Source of the DNA: CAVRUD01 sp963724285
Lineage (GTDB): Bacteria > Chloroflexota > Chloroflexia > Thermomicrobiales > UBA6265
Assembly (NCBI GenBank): GCA_963724285.1
Contig: CAVRUD010000019.1
Coordinates: 124,001 to 188,000, forward strand
Reading direction: 5' to 3'
DNA length: 64,000 nt
Part shown: piece after piece, positions 1 to 10,109 of the stretch
Layout of the letters: every line of letters starts with the position of its first letter
Position numbering within the stretch: position 1 is the stretch's first letter
The notes under the pieces: model-generated
Seen by the model: only the letters and a program-made list of their open reading frames with translations
Database searches by the model: none
What the model was told of the DNA's origin: nothing
Translations under genes and position numbers: made by a program

Positions 1-947
1 TGGACGCCCGCCCGGTTGGCCACGATAAGTCCCACCATGAGCACGGCCGCAATACCGAGCGCCCCAAAATTGAGCGAGTCCGTGTAGAAGACGGCGATGA
101 CCAGCACCGCCAGGATGTCGTCGACGATCGCGAACGCGGTCAAGAAGACCAGGAGCAGCGGCGGCACCCTGGCGCCCAGCAGGGTGATGATCCCCAGCGA
201 GAATGCAGTGTCCGTGCCGATCGGGACGCCCCACCCGAGCGCCCCCTCGCCGCCCACGTTGAACGCCGCGAAGGCGAGCGCCGGGACCACCGCGCCCCCT
301 ACCGCCGCCGAGATGGGCAGGGCGGCCTGGCGAGGGTGGCTCAGTTCGCCGACCAGGACCTCGCGCTTGATCTCGAGGCCGAGGATGAAGAAGAACAACG
401 CCATCAGCCCGTCGTTGACCCAGTGCCGCAGTGACGCGGTAATCCCGACCTCCGCCGAGCCGATGGTGACCTCGGCCTCCCAGAACCGCTCATAGGCATC
501 GGAGAGGCCGGTGTTCGCCATGATCAGGGCGGCCACCGTGCCCAGCAGCAGGAGCCCGATGCCGGAGATGCTCGTCTGGACGAATTCCCGCAGGGGGGCG
601 ATGGCCAGGGCGAGCGGTTGCTCCTGCGCGGTCCCGGTGATGTTGGCAACGCGGGGCGCGGCCTCGACGAGGTGCTCGGCGCGCTCGGTCCAGGCCCGGC
701 GCTCCTCCGAATCGCGCCAGCGCTGGGCGCTTCCTTCGCTATCGAACCTGAGCACGACCCGGTAGTTCCGCCCGCTCCGGGCTGGGCGGAAGGCGCGCAC
801 GCCGGCGAAACCGGGGAAGCGCTCCGCCTCGTCGGTGATCCCCTCCAGGAACGTTTCGAACTCGGCCTCCCGGCCGGGACTGACCTGGAGGGCGACGCTG
901 ATCGTGACGGGCGAGTCGTCAGGTCCGGCCGAGTCGGCCTCCGCCAT
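1..947 (-). CDS. nhaA: ABM-domain/NhaA Na+/H+ antiporter fusion, 3' end outside window
   Basis: The frame is open from an ATG at 947 to the window edge (about 315 residues). Residues 1-100 resemble the antibiotic-biosynthesis-monooxygenase (ABM) dimeric alpha/beta-barrel fold (TISVALQVSPGREAEFETFL, then a FPGFAGVRAF-type strand). From about residue 112 the protein is NhaA: a first membrane helix, a conserved HWVNDGLMALFFFILGLEIK stretch, GTDTAF near residue 245 and the ion-binding VDDILAVLVIA segment with paired aspartates near 276. NhaA exchanges Na+ for H+ across the inner membrane. No stop or frame change separates the two parts, so this looks like a genuine fusion. The role of the ABM part (sensor, dimeriser or enzyme) is unknown. 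The nearest purine-rich ribosome site lies rather far upstream of the ATG, so the start is probable rather than certain. Confidence 0.88.
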   Translation of the reverse strand, partial: MAEADSAGPDDSPVTISVALQVSPGREAEFETFLEGITDEAERFPGFAGVRAFRPARSGRNYRVVLRFDSEGSAQRWRDSEERRAWTERAEHLVEAAPRVANITGTAQEQPLALAIAPLREFVQTSISGIGLLLLGTVAALIMANTGLSDAYERFWEAEVTIGSAEVGITASLRHWVNDGLMALFFFILGLEIKREVLVGELSHPRQAALPISAAVGGAVVPALAFAAFNVGGEGALGWGVPIGTDTAFSLGIITLLGARVPPLLLVFLTAFAIVDDILAVLVIAVFYTDSLNFGALGIAAVLMVGLIVANRAGV

Positions 948-1624
948 TGGATCCAAGCCTGGCGCCTCCCTCTGCCTACGGGACACTTGGTCCCAGTGCC
1001 GCCCTCCAGGGTTGTGCCACCGGCCAGCGCATCGCTGAGGGGCGCCACCGCGATACGCCCCGCTCGTCGCTCGTCGGTTCACGGCCATCAGAGGAATGTC
1101 GCGAGCCCCGCACACTGCTGAGGTGCACGCCGCTGTCTTGCAGCCGAGCAAGTTCCACGCCACGCTGGCGCCAGTACGACCGGCCCCACGGCCCCGGCGA
1201 TTCAGCCCAACCCCTGTGCACGGTGCTCGGCTGGGGCGACGCCAGCCCGCTCCCGGAAGTCCCAAGCGATGTCCCACATTTAGGCGAACCAGACGCCGCG
1301 TTGATCGAGGATATGGGCGGTGATCGGATCGTCAAGTGGCGACCGGTGGATTGGATACGATCGCTTAATGGGCGTCTATGCGGCCTGCCTTTATTCAAAC
1401 AACGCAGTTACGTCAGCGGACGGGAGGCAGAACCCGGCGCCCAACGACGGGAACGGCGGGGCCAGGTGACCGGCTTCACCGATCTGGACGAATGGGTCGG
1501 CTCTGGCCGGCGAACCCCGGTCGCGTGTTAGGAATGCTTGGGCAAGAGGACGTGGTCGTGCCAGAACAACCACGTGGGGTCTGGGGTGTCTCCAGGACTC
1601 CAGAGAGGCCGCGACTTTAGAGCT
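948..1624. other. Intergenic stretch, nothing recognised
   Basis: About 680 bases between the antiporter start and a dispersed repeat. Open frames on both strands give arginine/proline-rich translations typical of chance frames in GC-rich DNA. No protein family, RNA or convincing hairpin was recognised. Confidence 0.5.
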
Positions 1625-1742
1625 TCTATCAAAGCCCCTCGGCGGCGGCGGGCGCCAGGTTGACACCCGGCGCTGAACCGACGAAGCCCCTCCGGGACTG
1701 GGCCGAACGGCGCGGCGCCCGACGGTCTTGATCGGCGCTCTA
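1625..1742 (-). repeat. Dispersed 115-120 bp GC-rich repeat, copy 1
   Basis: The reverse complement of this stretch matches 49090-49216 at roughly 90% identity by eye, with only scattered substitutions. It contains the short core GAAGCCCCTCCGGGACTGGG, which recurs in variant form near 42740. It abuts the point where the MscS-like reading frame loses similarity to its family. Confidence 0.75.
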
Positions 1743-1975
1743 AGTACCACGGTCGCCCCGGCCATGCCGACGACGACGGTCGTTAGGACGCCGATCACAG
1801 TCTGGCTGCTCTCGGAGTGCTCCGGGGAATCGAACCGGCGCAAGAGCCGATCGCGGACGAACCGATGGATGAGGCGAGCGATGAGCACGACGGCGATTAA
1901 CTCTACGATTCCGACGCCGAGCACGACGAGGCTATCGACAGCATCGGCCAGTTGTTCTTCGAACTCCTCCGTCAT
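1743..1975 (-). pseudogene. N-terminal remnant of an MscS-like mechanosensitive channel
   Basis: The ATG at 1975 opens a frame with two predicted membrane helices (about residues 14-37 and 60-78) joined by a basic loop (RLIHRFVRDRLLRRF), a layout compatible with the N-terminus of a small MscS-family channel. After about 78 residues the sequence runs into the dispersed repeat and becomes arginine/proline-rich; the frame continues to a stop at 1391 without any MscS beta-domain. I read this as a gene cut by repeat insertion or deletion. It lies 50 bases downstream of the glutamate symporter on the same strand. The family call rests on helix pattern only. Confidence 0.4.
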
Positions 1976-2024
1976 CGTCGCTTGCCCAATCGATCAGGTG
2001 GCAAATCGGCGCCGGGATGCTGCG

Positions 2025-3398
2025 TCAGGCGTTCCCAACGGTTGCCGCCCGCCGGATGCCCCAGACCGTCATTGCCACGGTGATCACCACCGCCGCGATC
2101 GTGAAGATTTCGAGGCCCAGTGCGCTAATGAGCGGCACGGACAGGGCGGTGATGAAACCGCCGCCGAGCAGGGGCCTCGTGAGGAGTTGCCGGTAGCCGT
2201 AGCCACGGACGACATCAGTCGCGCGAGCCGGGTCAACCATGTCGACCATCACGAAGCCGGTCGCCACGTTTCCTTGCGACTCTCCGAACTCGGCGATGGA
2301 ATGTTCGAACCAGTCCTTCGTGAAGAGCCTCCGGCCGATCACCATCGCGACGAAGACGCTCCACGCCACCGACGCAACCGCCAGGATGGCCAGCGGGCCG
2401 AGGTTGTCACCGAGCGCGGCCAACGACAGGGTGCCGATGGCACAGATCACGATCCCATCGACCGCGAGTCCGCCGAGCCCTACGACGGCCGTCCGGTTTA
2501 CCGCCCACTCGAAGTCAAACCGCACAGCGGCAAGCTGGACGAGCACGCCGCCGATAATGGTGAAAGGAAAGAGCGGGAACATCTCGAAGAAGTTCGATCC
2601 AAGCAGGTCGAAAACCCACCGAAAGAGTTCGAGCAACCCGATGCCGACGGCGATCGAGACGCCGAGGAAGACGGCGGCCGCGGTGACCTGGGTCATGCCG
2701 CGATTCTCGTCAAGCAGATCATCGTCGGGGCCCGGCATGTGATGATCGATGTCGAGATCTTCATTTGGCGAGGTTGGATTGTCGCGTGCAATGGGAATAG
2801 AGGGCGATTTGATCGCGTAGTTGACAAGCATCGTGCCGATGACGATGCCGGTGACCATGCCGATCGTCGCCAGACCGAGGCCAACCTCGAGGAGCTCCTC
2901 GGCGTTGTACTCCTCAAGAACCGGCGTCAGCCCCGCCAACGTGCCATGTCCACCGGCGAACGACATTTCGATCAACGCGCCGGCCTTGTTACTGAAATCG
3001 AAGACAGGTACGAGGACAAACAAGGTCAGGATCCCGCCAACCGCGAACTGGCCCGCGGACATGACACCGCCCATGATCACGTGGGGACCCGAGATCGCCC
3101 AGATCCGCTTCATAGGCGGCAATCGCTCACCCAGCAGGAGCGAGGCGCACATCACGTTGATCAGTAACCCTGGGAGGGCGGTCCAGAAGGCGAAGGTCTC
3201 GACCGTAAAGATGCCGTTCCCGTCGTTGAAGCGTCCTACTCCTTCAGGCCCCAGGATGAGGGCGACGAAGCCGCCGATCACGGCAGTGGGGATAAACAGG
3301 GCCCGCAGAGGTGTTGCCCATCTGCGGATCAGCGCGGCCACCGCGAAGACCAGGGAGAGGACAACAAGCGCCATACCGATTTCGTTCGGACTGAACAT
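2025..3398 (-). CDS. gltS: Sodium/glutamate symporter GltS-like
   Basis: A 457-residue polytopic inner-membrane protein matching the GltS pattern: paired halves of hydrophobic helices, an N-terminal half with LLINVMCASLLLGERLP and the conserved SFAGGHGTLAGL loop, a hydrophilic central loop (about residues 218-240), and a second half with a similarly placed GESQGNVATGFVMVD loop. GltS imports glutamate with Na+. The ATG at 3398 has an AGGAG ribosome site about 10 bases upstream and lies 13 bases after the stop of the glutaminase gene on the same strand, so the two are probably one transcript. Length is slightly above the roughly 400 residues usual for the family because of the central loop. Confidence 0.87.
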   Translation of the reverse strand: MFSPNEIGMALVVLSLVFAVAALIRRWATPLRALFIPTAVIGGFVALILGPEGVGRFNDGNGIFTVETFAFWTALPGLLINVMCASLLLGERLPPMKRIWAISGPHVIMGGVMSAGQFAVGGILTLFVLVPVFDFSNKAGALIEMSFAGGHGTLAGLTPVLEEYNAEELLEVGLGLATIGMVTGIVIGTMLVNYAIKSPSIPIARDNPTSPNEDLDIDHHMPGPDDDLLDENRGMTQVTAAAVFLGVSIAVGIGLLELFRWVFDLLGSNFFEMFPLFPFTIIGGVLVQLAAVRFDFEWAVNRTAVVGLGGLAVDGIVICAIGTLSLAALGDNLGPLAILAVASVAWSVFVAMVIGRRLFTKDWFEHSIAEFGESQGNVATGFVMVDMVDPARATDVVRGYGYRQLLTRPLLGGGFITALSVPLISALGLEIFTIAAVVITVAMTVWGIRRAATVGNA

Positions 3399-3411
3399 CG
3401 ACCGTCGTCTC

Positions 3412-4428
3412 CTACCGCGGGTTCGCCGGCTCGTCGAATTGCACCGGCCGGGATGCGAACAGACTCAATCCGAGACGCTCGGAGAGAAAGCGGGCGGCGA
3501 GCTGGCCCTTCACGCTGTTTCCCGCCTCGTCGAGTGGGGGGGCAAACGCACCGAAGCCACCCTTGCCCGGGGCGACAGTGACGATCCCGCCGCCGACGCC
3601 GCTCTTGCCCGGCAAACCCACCGTCCAGAGCCAGTCGCCCGATGTCTCGTACAAGCCGGCGGTGGCCATCACAGCGAGGACAGGCTGACAAAGCTCCGCG
3701 TCGATCACGCGGGACGCGGTGATCGGGTTCACCCCGCCGTTGGCGAGGGTCGCGCCCATCACCGCGAGGTCGCGGGCCGTCACGTCGAGCGAGGACTGCC
3801 GGGTGTAGATGTCGGTCGTCGCCTCCGGCTCGAAATAGAGCCGATCGATGCTGAAGAGGAGGCGGGCAATAGCCCGGTTACGGTGGTTGGAGGCCGACGC
3901 CGAGGCGTAAATCTCGTCGTTGAGGATGAGGGTACGGCCGGCGAACCGCGAGAGTCCGTCGTGGATGAACCGCCATTTCGCCTCCGCCGTGGTCCCCGGC
4001 ACCAGGCTCGCCGCCGCTAGCGCGCCGGAATTGACCATGGGATTGGTGAGCCGGTTCTCGTTCAGCTCGATCGGCATCACCGCATCAAACGGAAACCCTG
4101 TGCTGTTGACCCCGATCTTTCGCCGCGCCTCCTCCGCCCCGATCGCTTGGCAGACCAGGGCGAAGACGAAGGGCTTGGCCACGCTCATGATGGTGAAGGG
4201 GACCTCGGCGTCGCCAGTTGCATAGATCCCACCATCTATTCCGGCCACACAGAGCCCGAACAGGTCCCGCGGCACGAGGGCCAGCGCCGGATAGTGGCCG
4301 GCGTTCTCACCGTCGTCGTTCCCTTTGAACCGGGCGTGCGCTGCATCCACCAGGGCCCGGACATCGTTGGGTGCGGGCAGATGTCCGGTTGAGATCGGCG
4401 AGGTGGCCACGCCGTCGTCGGTGTCCAT
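3412..4428 (-). CDS. glsA: Glutaminase
   Basis: A serine-type glutaminase that hydrolyses L-glutamine to glutamate and ammonia in the cytoplasm. Key signatures are the catalytic Ser-x-x-Lys in IMSVAKPFVFALV, the substrate loop NRLTNPMVNSGALA, the Tyr-containing IYASASASNHRNRAIA segment and the glycine-rich LPGKSGVGGGIVTVAPGKGG near the C-terminus. From the ATG at 4428, which has a GAAGGG site 9 bases upstream, the protein is 338 residues, close to the family norm of about 310. An in-frame GTG at 4494 would add 22 residues but has no visible ribosome site. Immediately downstream lies a glutamate symporter, suggesting joint control of glutamine/glutamate pools or ammonia-based acid tolerance. 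Confidence 0.92.
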   Translation of the reverse strand: MDTDDGVATSPISTGHLPAPNDVRALVDAAHARFKGNDDGENAGHYPALALVPRDLFGLCVAGIDGGIYATGDAEVPFTIMSVAKPFVFALVCQAIGAEEARRKIGVNSTGFPFDAVMPIELNENRLTNPMVNSGALAAASLVPGTTAEAKWRFIHDGLSRFAGRTLILNDEIYASASASNHRNRAIARLLFSIDRLYFEPEATTDIYTRQSSLDVTARDLAVMGATLANGGVNPITASRVIDAELCQPVLAVMATAGLYETSGDWLWTVGLPGKSGVGGGIVTVAPGKGGFGAFAPPLDEAGNSVKGQLAARFLSERLGLSLFASRPVQFDEPANPR

Positions 4429-4522
4429 CGCCTGCCCTTCGGCGGTGCGTTCGTCGCTCACCGATCCCTCGCTCGCGTCCGCGCCACGTGACACTCGGAC
4501 GAGGTGATACCGGATGACGGTG

Positions 4523-5204
4523 TCAGTCGATCAGCCCTCCCAAACCCTTGCCGAAGAACAAGACACCGAACACCAGCAACAAGACCGCCGTGATCGCCGC
4601 GTTGTTGGCTATGAGCCAAGTTTTCCAGCCGTCCAGTTTCGCCGCGGCGCGCCGCGGGGAGGCCAGGTGCCAGATTACCGGAGCGCCAACGCCGACGCTG
4701 GCGACCAGCACGTACACAGCGACCGGAACGATCGCCGCCCCAACCGAGAGATCGGCCTGGGCGATCATGGTCCCAGCGGCGATATTGAAGAGGAGACTCT
4801 TCGGATAGACGCTGGAGAGCATCGCCCCGAACGCCAACGACGCAATCGGCGTCGCCTTGTCGATCGTGCCCATCCACTTGGGCATCGACGGCGTTTCGTC
4901 GTCCGTTGGCCGCTTCTTCCACTTGGTGTAGGGCCAAGAAGAGCAGCACCAGCCCAATGACGAACTCGATCACATACGAGGCCGTCGCGGGATCTCCATC
5001 CTCCCCGGAGATGCTGTCCGGCGAGGTCAGCAGCACGGCCAGCCCGACCACGACGACGATGCCCATGATCCAGCCGACCAGGAAGGCCGGACCATTGGCG
5101 CGTGTGGTGGGCGAGACGACCATCAAGATCACGACGATGATTGCGAACGGGTTGAAGCCCACGCCAATCGCCGCCGCCAGAACGTCGCCGATCGCCTGAC
5201 CCAT
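4523..5204 (-). pseudogene. GAP-family (SfLAP-type) membrane protein, one frameshift
   Basis: The N-terminal half (from ATG 5204, GAGGGG about 8 bases upstream) reads GVGFNPFAIIVVILMVVSPT, the typical start of GAP/sulfolipid-addressing-like six-helix proteins, up to LVLLFLALHQ near 4930. The rest lies in another frame as KWKKRPTDDETPSMPKWMGT, SLAFGAMLSSVYPKSLLFNI and so on to the stop at 4523. A single-base change near 4920-4940 would restore one protein of about 227 residues. Members resemble LysE-type exporters; the substrate is unknown. It lies on the same strand upstream of the glutaminase-GltS pair. Confidence 0.72.
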
Positions 5205-5346
5205 CCGCTCCACCCCTCAAGCCGTCACCGGTCATCGCCGTTGCCTCCGCCGTTCCCATCCTGGTCGCCGTCTATGCACGTGGCTCGAGCGATGGGGCGG
5301 TGTTGTCGCATGGGTCGTTGCCGCCCGCTGTTGGCGGCCGAGCGCG

Positions 5347-6684
5347 TCATCCCACCCAGTCCACTGCAGGTCCCGTATCTTCTAGGGATGTCCGTTCGCC
5401 GAGGTGCGATCCGGCCGTCGCTTCTCGCTCTTCACCACTCCACAACCGCGCCAGTGCGACGCACATCTCGGTGGCGCGGGCCATGTCCTGGACGCTGACC
5501 CATTCCAGCGGCCCATGGATGTTCTGCATGCCGGTGAAGAGGTTGGGCGTCGGCACGCCCATCTCGGTCAGGCGTGAGCCGTCGGTGCCGCCGCGAGTTG
5601 GCGTGGAAATCGGCTCGATACCCAGTCGCCGGCAGGCCTCGCTCGCCAGTTCGACCGGGCGCATGTCGTCTTCCAGCCAGTAGCGCATGTTGCGGTACTG
5701 CGGATGTGATCGTGCAGGTGATCTGCGCGCGCGGCTCGGTGGCCTGCACGGTGGCGCAGACCTGCTGAACCAGCTCGCCATGTGCCCGCAGTCCATCCAC
5801 GCTCGAAGTCGCGCAGGATGAAATGCAGCTCGGCCGCCGCAGCGGTGCCGCTCATCGAGTAGAGGTGGATGAATCCCTGGCGGCCGTCGGTCGTCTCCGG
5901 GGTGCAGCGTGACGTGCGGCAGTGTATCGACGATCTTCGCCGCCAGATGCAGGGCGTTGACCAAAATGTCCTTAGCCTGACCGGGATGGGTCGAGACGCC
6001 CTGGACGTCACGGTCGCTTTGTCGGCCGAGAACGTCTCGTAGACGATCTCGCCCAGCTCGGCGCCATCGAGCGTGTAGGCGACGTCGGCCTGCAGATCGC
6101 CCGGCAGATCGGCGTGAACGCCGCGGCCGATCTCCTCGTCCGGCGTGAAGCACATCCGAATCGGCCCATGGGGGATGGTCGTGGTCGCTGCAACAGGTGC
6201 TGGCCATGGCCATGACGATGGCGACGCCCGCCTTGTCGTCGGCGCCGAGGAGGGTGGTGCCGCTGGCGGTGATGATATCGTCGCCGATCTTGCCGGCCAG
6301 ATAGGGATAGTCCTCAGGCGACAAGCACCATGCTCGGATCGTCCGGCAGGACGATGTCGCCGCCGTCGTAGGATGCGATGGACGATCGGCTTGACACCCG
6401 TGCCGCTAAAGGCCGGCGAGGTGTCGACATGGGCCAGGAATGCGACGGTCGGCGGGTCGGCGCTCGACCGTCGCCGGGATCGTGGCCAGGACCGCGCCGT
6501 AGCCGGTCAGCGCCACATCGTGCGCGCCGATCTCGCGCAGCTCGTCCACCAGCAGGTTGAGCAGGTCGTACTGCTTGTCCGTGCTGGGCGACGTTGGGCG
6601 ACGACTCGTCCGCCTCGGTGTCGATGCGGGCAGTAGCGCACGAGAGCGCGTCTTCGAGCTCGCGGCCAAATGCGTGGTTTCCAT
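5347..6684 (-). pseudogene. pepT: Tripeptidase PepT-like M20 metallopeptidase, several frameshifts
   Basis: Successive fragments in shifting frames reconstruct an M20B tripeptidase: METTHLAA at the start (ATG 6684), ARIDTEADESS, DKQYDLLNLLVDELREIGAH, the metal loop AHVDTSPAF-like segment, GTTLLGADDKAGVAIVMAMA (metal-binding Asp in GADDKAG), FTPDEEIGRGV (catalytic and metal Glu pair), STHPGQAKDILVNALHLAAK, and GGTDGSRLTEMGVPTPNLF near the end. Such enzymes cleave N-terminal residues from tripeptides using two zinc ions. At least five frame changes are needed. The gene follows another broken M20 peptidase head to tail. Confidence 0.8.
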
Positions 6685-8112
6685 CGCCTTCGTCATCCTG
6701 ACGACTGCGATCAGCGTCGGTAACTGCGGCCAGATTCATCAGGTAGACGATCGCCGTCTCGATGCCGCGCTGGAACATCTCGATGCTGTAATGCTCGTTG
6801 GTCGCGTGCAGGCCGTCGGTGTCCAGCCCGTAGCCCATCATCACCACCGGGATCTTCATCAGGCTGTCGAAGTCGGCGACGATCGGGATGCTGCCGCCGC
6901 CGCGGGTGAAGACCGGCGTCGCGCCCCAGCCCTTCTCGTAGGCGCGCGCCGCCGCCTGCATCTCCGGGAGGTTGAAGTGGATCAGCGCCGGCTCGCCGGT
7001 GGTCAACAGATTGACCTCAACCTCACGGTGGGCGGCGTGAGCGACTCGATGTAGCTCCTCGAATCTGCTCGTAGATCTTGTGCGGATCCTGGTTGCCGAC
7101 CAGGCGGCAGCTGAGCTTGGCCATGCCTTCGCCGGGATGATCGTCTTCGGGCCGGGGCCGGTCCAGCCGCTCCCCAGGCCGTTGATCTCCAGCGTCGGGC
7201 GGGCCGAGACGCGCTCGCTTGATGGTGAAGGCGCTCGTCGCCCCAGACGGCGGGGACGCCGGTCGCTTCTTTGAACTGCGTCGTCGCTGATCGCGGTCTT
7301 GGCGACCATCGGCCCGTTCCGTCTCGGTCAGCGGCGACGACATCATCGTAGAAGCCCGGCACGGCGATGCTGTTGATCGGGGTTGTAGCAGCTTGCCGAG
7401 GATCTCGACCAGCGCCAGCGCCGGGTTGTGCGACCGCGCCGCCGTAGAAGCCGCTGTGCAGGTCGTCGTGCGGCCCCTCGACCTCGATCTCGATGTAGGT
7501 CATGCCGCGCAGGCTGTGGGTGATGGCCGGTTCTTCGATCGACGCGCATCGACGAGTCGCTGATGACGCAGACATCGGCCTTGAGCAGGTCCAGGTGGGC
7601 CTCGATGAACGGGCGCAGGTTGGGCGAGGAGACTTCCTCCTCGCCCTCGAGCAGGAACTTGACGTTGACCGGCGGGCCATCTCCGGTCTTCAGATACGAC
7701 TCCAGCGCCTTGACGTGGATGAAGAACTGCCCTTTGTCGTCGGTCGCGCCGCGGGCGTAGATCTTGCCGTCCTTCTCGACCGGCTCGAACGGCTCGCGTA
7801 TCCCAGCCGTCCTCGAGCGGGGCCGGGCACCACGTCGTAGTGGCCGTAGACCAGCACGGTCGGCTTGTCCGGCCCCGCGCCCAGCCATTCGCCGTAGACG
7901 ACCGGATGGCCGGCGGTGGGCATGATTTGGACGCCGTCGACGCCGATGCTCGTGAGATGGCCGCCAGCCAGTCGGCGACCATGCCTGATGTCGCCGGCAT
8001 GGGCCGGGTCGCCGCTGAGACTGGGGATGCGGAGCATCTCGATCAACTCTTGAACAAACCGATCTCCGTTCGCCCGCGAGTATTGGCGGGCGGCGTCACT
8101 GGCTGTGGCCAT
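6685..8112 (-). pseudogene. M20-family dipeptidase, several frameshifts
   Basis: Starts at ATG 8112 downstream of an AGGAGG. Fragments in order: NGDRFVQELIEMLRIPSLSG, VLVYGHYDVVPG (metal-binding His and Asp), DGKIYARGATDDKGQFFIHV (second metal Asp), VKFLLEGEEEVSSPNLRPFI (catalytic Glu pair), EVEGPHDDLHSGFYGGAV, VFTRGGGSIPIVADFDSLMK and GYGLDTDGLHATNEHYSIEM with the last metal His. This order is that of M20A dipeptidases of about 460 residues. At least four frame changes break it. The C-terminus near 6690 merges with the start of the PepT-like gene, so the exact end is uncertain. Confidence 0.8.
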
Positions 8113-8226
8113 CGCACGTATGCCTCCTTACCGGCCACGGCAGCCGAGGCCGTGCCGGACCTTGCCCGTGTCGCCAATGTACCCGGCATCGTCGCCTCGG
8201 TCCTTCGATGCTCGGCTTGGCGCGAG

Positions 8227-9928
8227 CTAGAAGTCGACCGAGGATCCCGGCCCGAGGGGGATACCTATCAGGTACCAGAGCACGAAGAAGATGGTCCAGA
8301 GGATCAGGTTGATCAGGGCGTACGGGATCATCAAGGCGATGATCGTGCCGAGGCCGGCGCTCCGCTGGTAGCGCTGGGCCACAATGACGATGAACGGCAG
8401 GTAGACCATCATCGGGGTGATCACGTTGAACGGCGAGTCGCCGATCCGGTAGGCGGCCAGCACCGTCTGGGGCGCGATCCCCAGGTTGGCGAACAGCGGC
8501 ACGAATATCGGAGCGAAGATGGCCCATTTCGGCAGGCTGCCGGTCATGATGATGTCGATTAGGGCGATGACCAGGATGAAGCCGATCAGCAAGATGACCT
8601 CGTTGACGTCGGCCCGCTGGAGGAGGTCGGCCATCCAGCCGGCCAGGACCTGAGGCATTCGGCTGAAGTTGAAGAAGGCGATGAACTGGCTGATCACGAG
8701 CAGGATAAACACAAGACCACCCTGGGCCTGAAAGGTCTTGGTGATCCCGTTGATGACGTCGGTACTGGTCTTGACCGTTCCGGCGCCGATGCCGTAGCAG
8801 ACGCCGGCCACCAGGAAGATCATCGTGATCATGAAGATCAGGCTGTCCATGAACGGCGTGTTTCCGATGATGTCGCCGTTTTCGGGATCCCGCAGCGGCG
8901 CCCCCGACGGCAGCGTCAGCAGCAGGATGACGATCAGGGAGCCGAGGACGCCCAGGCTGGCGTACCGCAACCCTTTCGATTCCGCCGCGGCATCGATTTC
9001 GGCCGCCGGCTCGGGCGTCACTTCACCGTCCCCCTCGCCGGCCGGCGCCGTCTCGGGCTGATACGTGCCAAGACGGGGCTCGATGAGGCGCGCGGTGATG
9101 ACCGTCATCACGACGGCGAAGAGCAACGTAGAGACGACATTGAAGTACCAGTTGGCGGTGATCGAGATCGGCTCGGCCCCGGCAACGGTCGAGAGCGCCT
9201 CGTTGGTCATTTCGGTCAGCAGGGCGTCGAGCGGGGCGATCAGGATATTCACCGAGAAGGCGGCGCTGACCCCGGCGAAAGCCGCCGCGATCCCGGCGAT
9301 CGGGTGACGCCCCACACTCAGGTAGGCAGCGCCGGCGAGAGGGATCAGGATCAGGTAGCCGGCGTCCGTGGCCACGCTGGAGAGCCCACCGACCAGGATA
9401 ATAACGAACGTGAGGGCGGTGCCCGGGGCGACGGCGACGAGCTTGCGGATCAACGCTGCCATCAGCCCAGCGTGCTCGGCCACCCCAACGCCGATCATCG
9501 CCACGAAGATGGTGGCGACGACCCGGAAGTTGGCGAAGTTGTCGAGGAAGGAGGTGAAGATGAACCGAATCCCGTCGACCGTGAGCAGGCTTTGGATCTC
9601 GACCCGAACTTCCTCGATGACGAACTCCTCGTCCCAGTCCTCGATGGTGGTTTCGAGCGGCTCGGTCGTCCCACCCTCGATCTGGTTGAGCACGCCTTCG
9701 ACCGCGACGGGCGGGTCTACCGAAACGAGGACCTCTTCGGTGATGCCGACATCGAAGAGGTCGAGGACGGCGGAGAGAACGATCACCAGCAAAATCAGGT
9801 AGACGAAGATCATCACCGGGTGGGGGACCTTGTTGCCCGCCCGCTCGATGCCGTCCAAGAGCTTATCGGTGAACGATCGCTTCGCCCGGCATCTCGACTG
9901 CCACCGCCGCTCCGCTCGACTCAGCCAT
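8227..9928 (-). CDS. abgT: AbgT-family transporter with a frameshift near its start
   Basis: From about 9890 to the stop at 8227 one frame encodes a polytopic AbgT-type carrier: ERAGNKVPHPVMIFVYLILL at the N-terminus, a periplasmic insert, HAGLMAALIRKLVAVAPGTA, the conserved GGLSSVATDAGYLILIPLAG loop and SPFNVITPMMVYLPFIVIVA near the end. E. coli AbgT takes up p-aminobenzoyl-glutamate; related proteins can export sulfonamides. The best start is the ATG at 9928 (AGAGGAGGT upstream), whose frame stops after 21 residues, yet the +1-related frame continues directly as RSFTDKLLDGIERAG. I infer a one-base error or mutation near 9885-9895; otherwise a TTG at 9858 would be the start. Two M20 peptidases follow on the same strand, echoing the abgAB-abgT arrangement. 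Confidence 0.83.
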
Positions 9929-10109
9929 CCAGCAGACCTCCTCTAAGCCTCGCATTCTGGTTCGAATGCACGCTGACTCGCGTGCGGCGAAATACAGCGC
10001 GCCCTCATCTTCGTCGAAGTATTTGGCGCGGGCATCGGCCAAAGGTTGTATAGAGCGGTTGTAGTTCGATTTCCCACCGGTTCGCGATTCGAAGCGCGAA
10101 CCATCAGGT

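Noticed and set aside
1728..3167. Long plus-strand open frame (479 codons) opposite the glutamate symporter
   Set aside because: Low-complexity, arginine/aspartate-rich translation with no family; it mirrors the codon bias of the real minus-strand gene.
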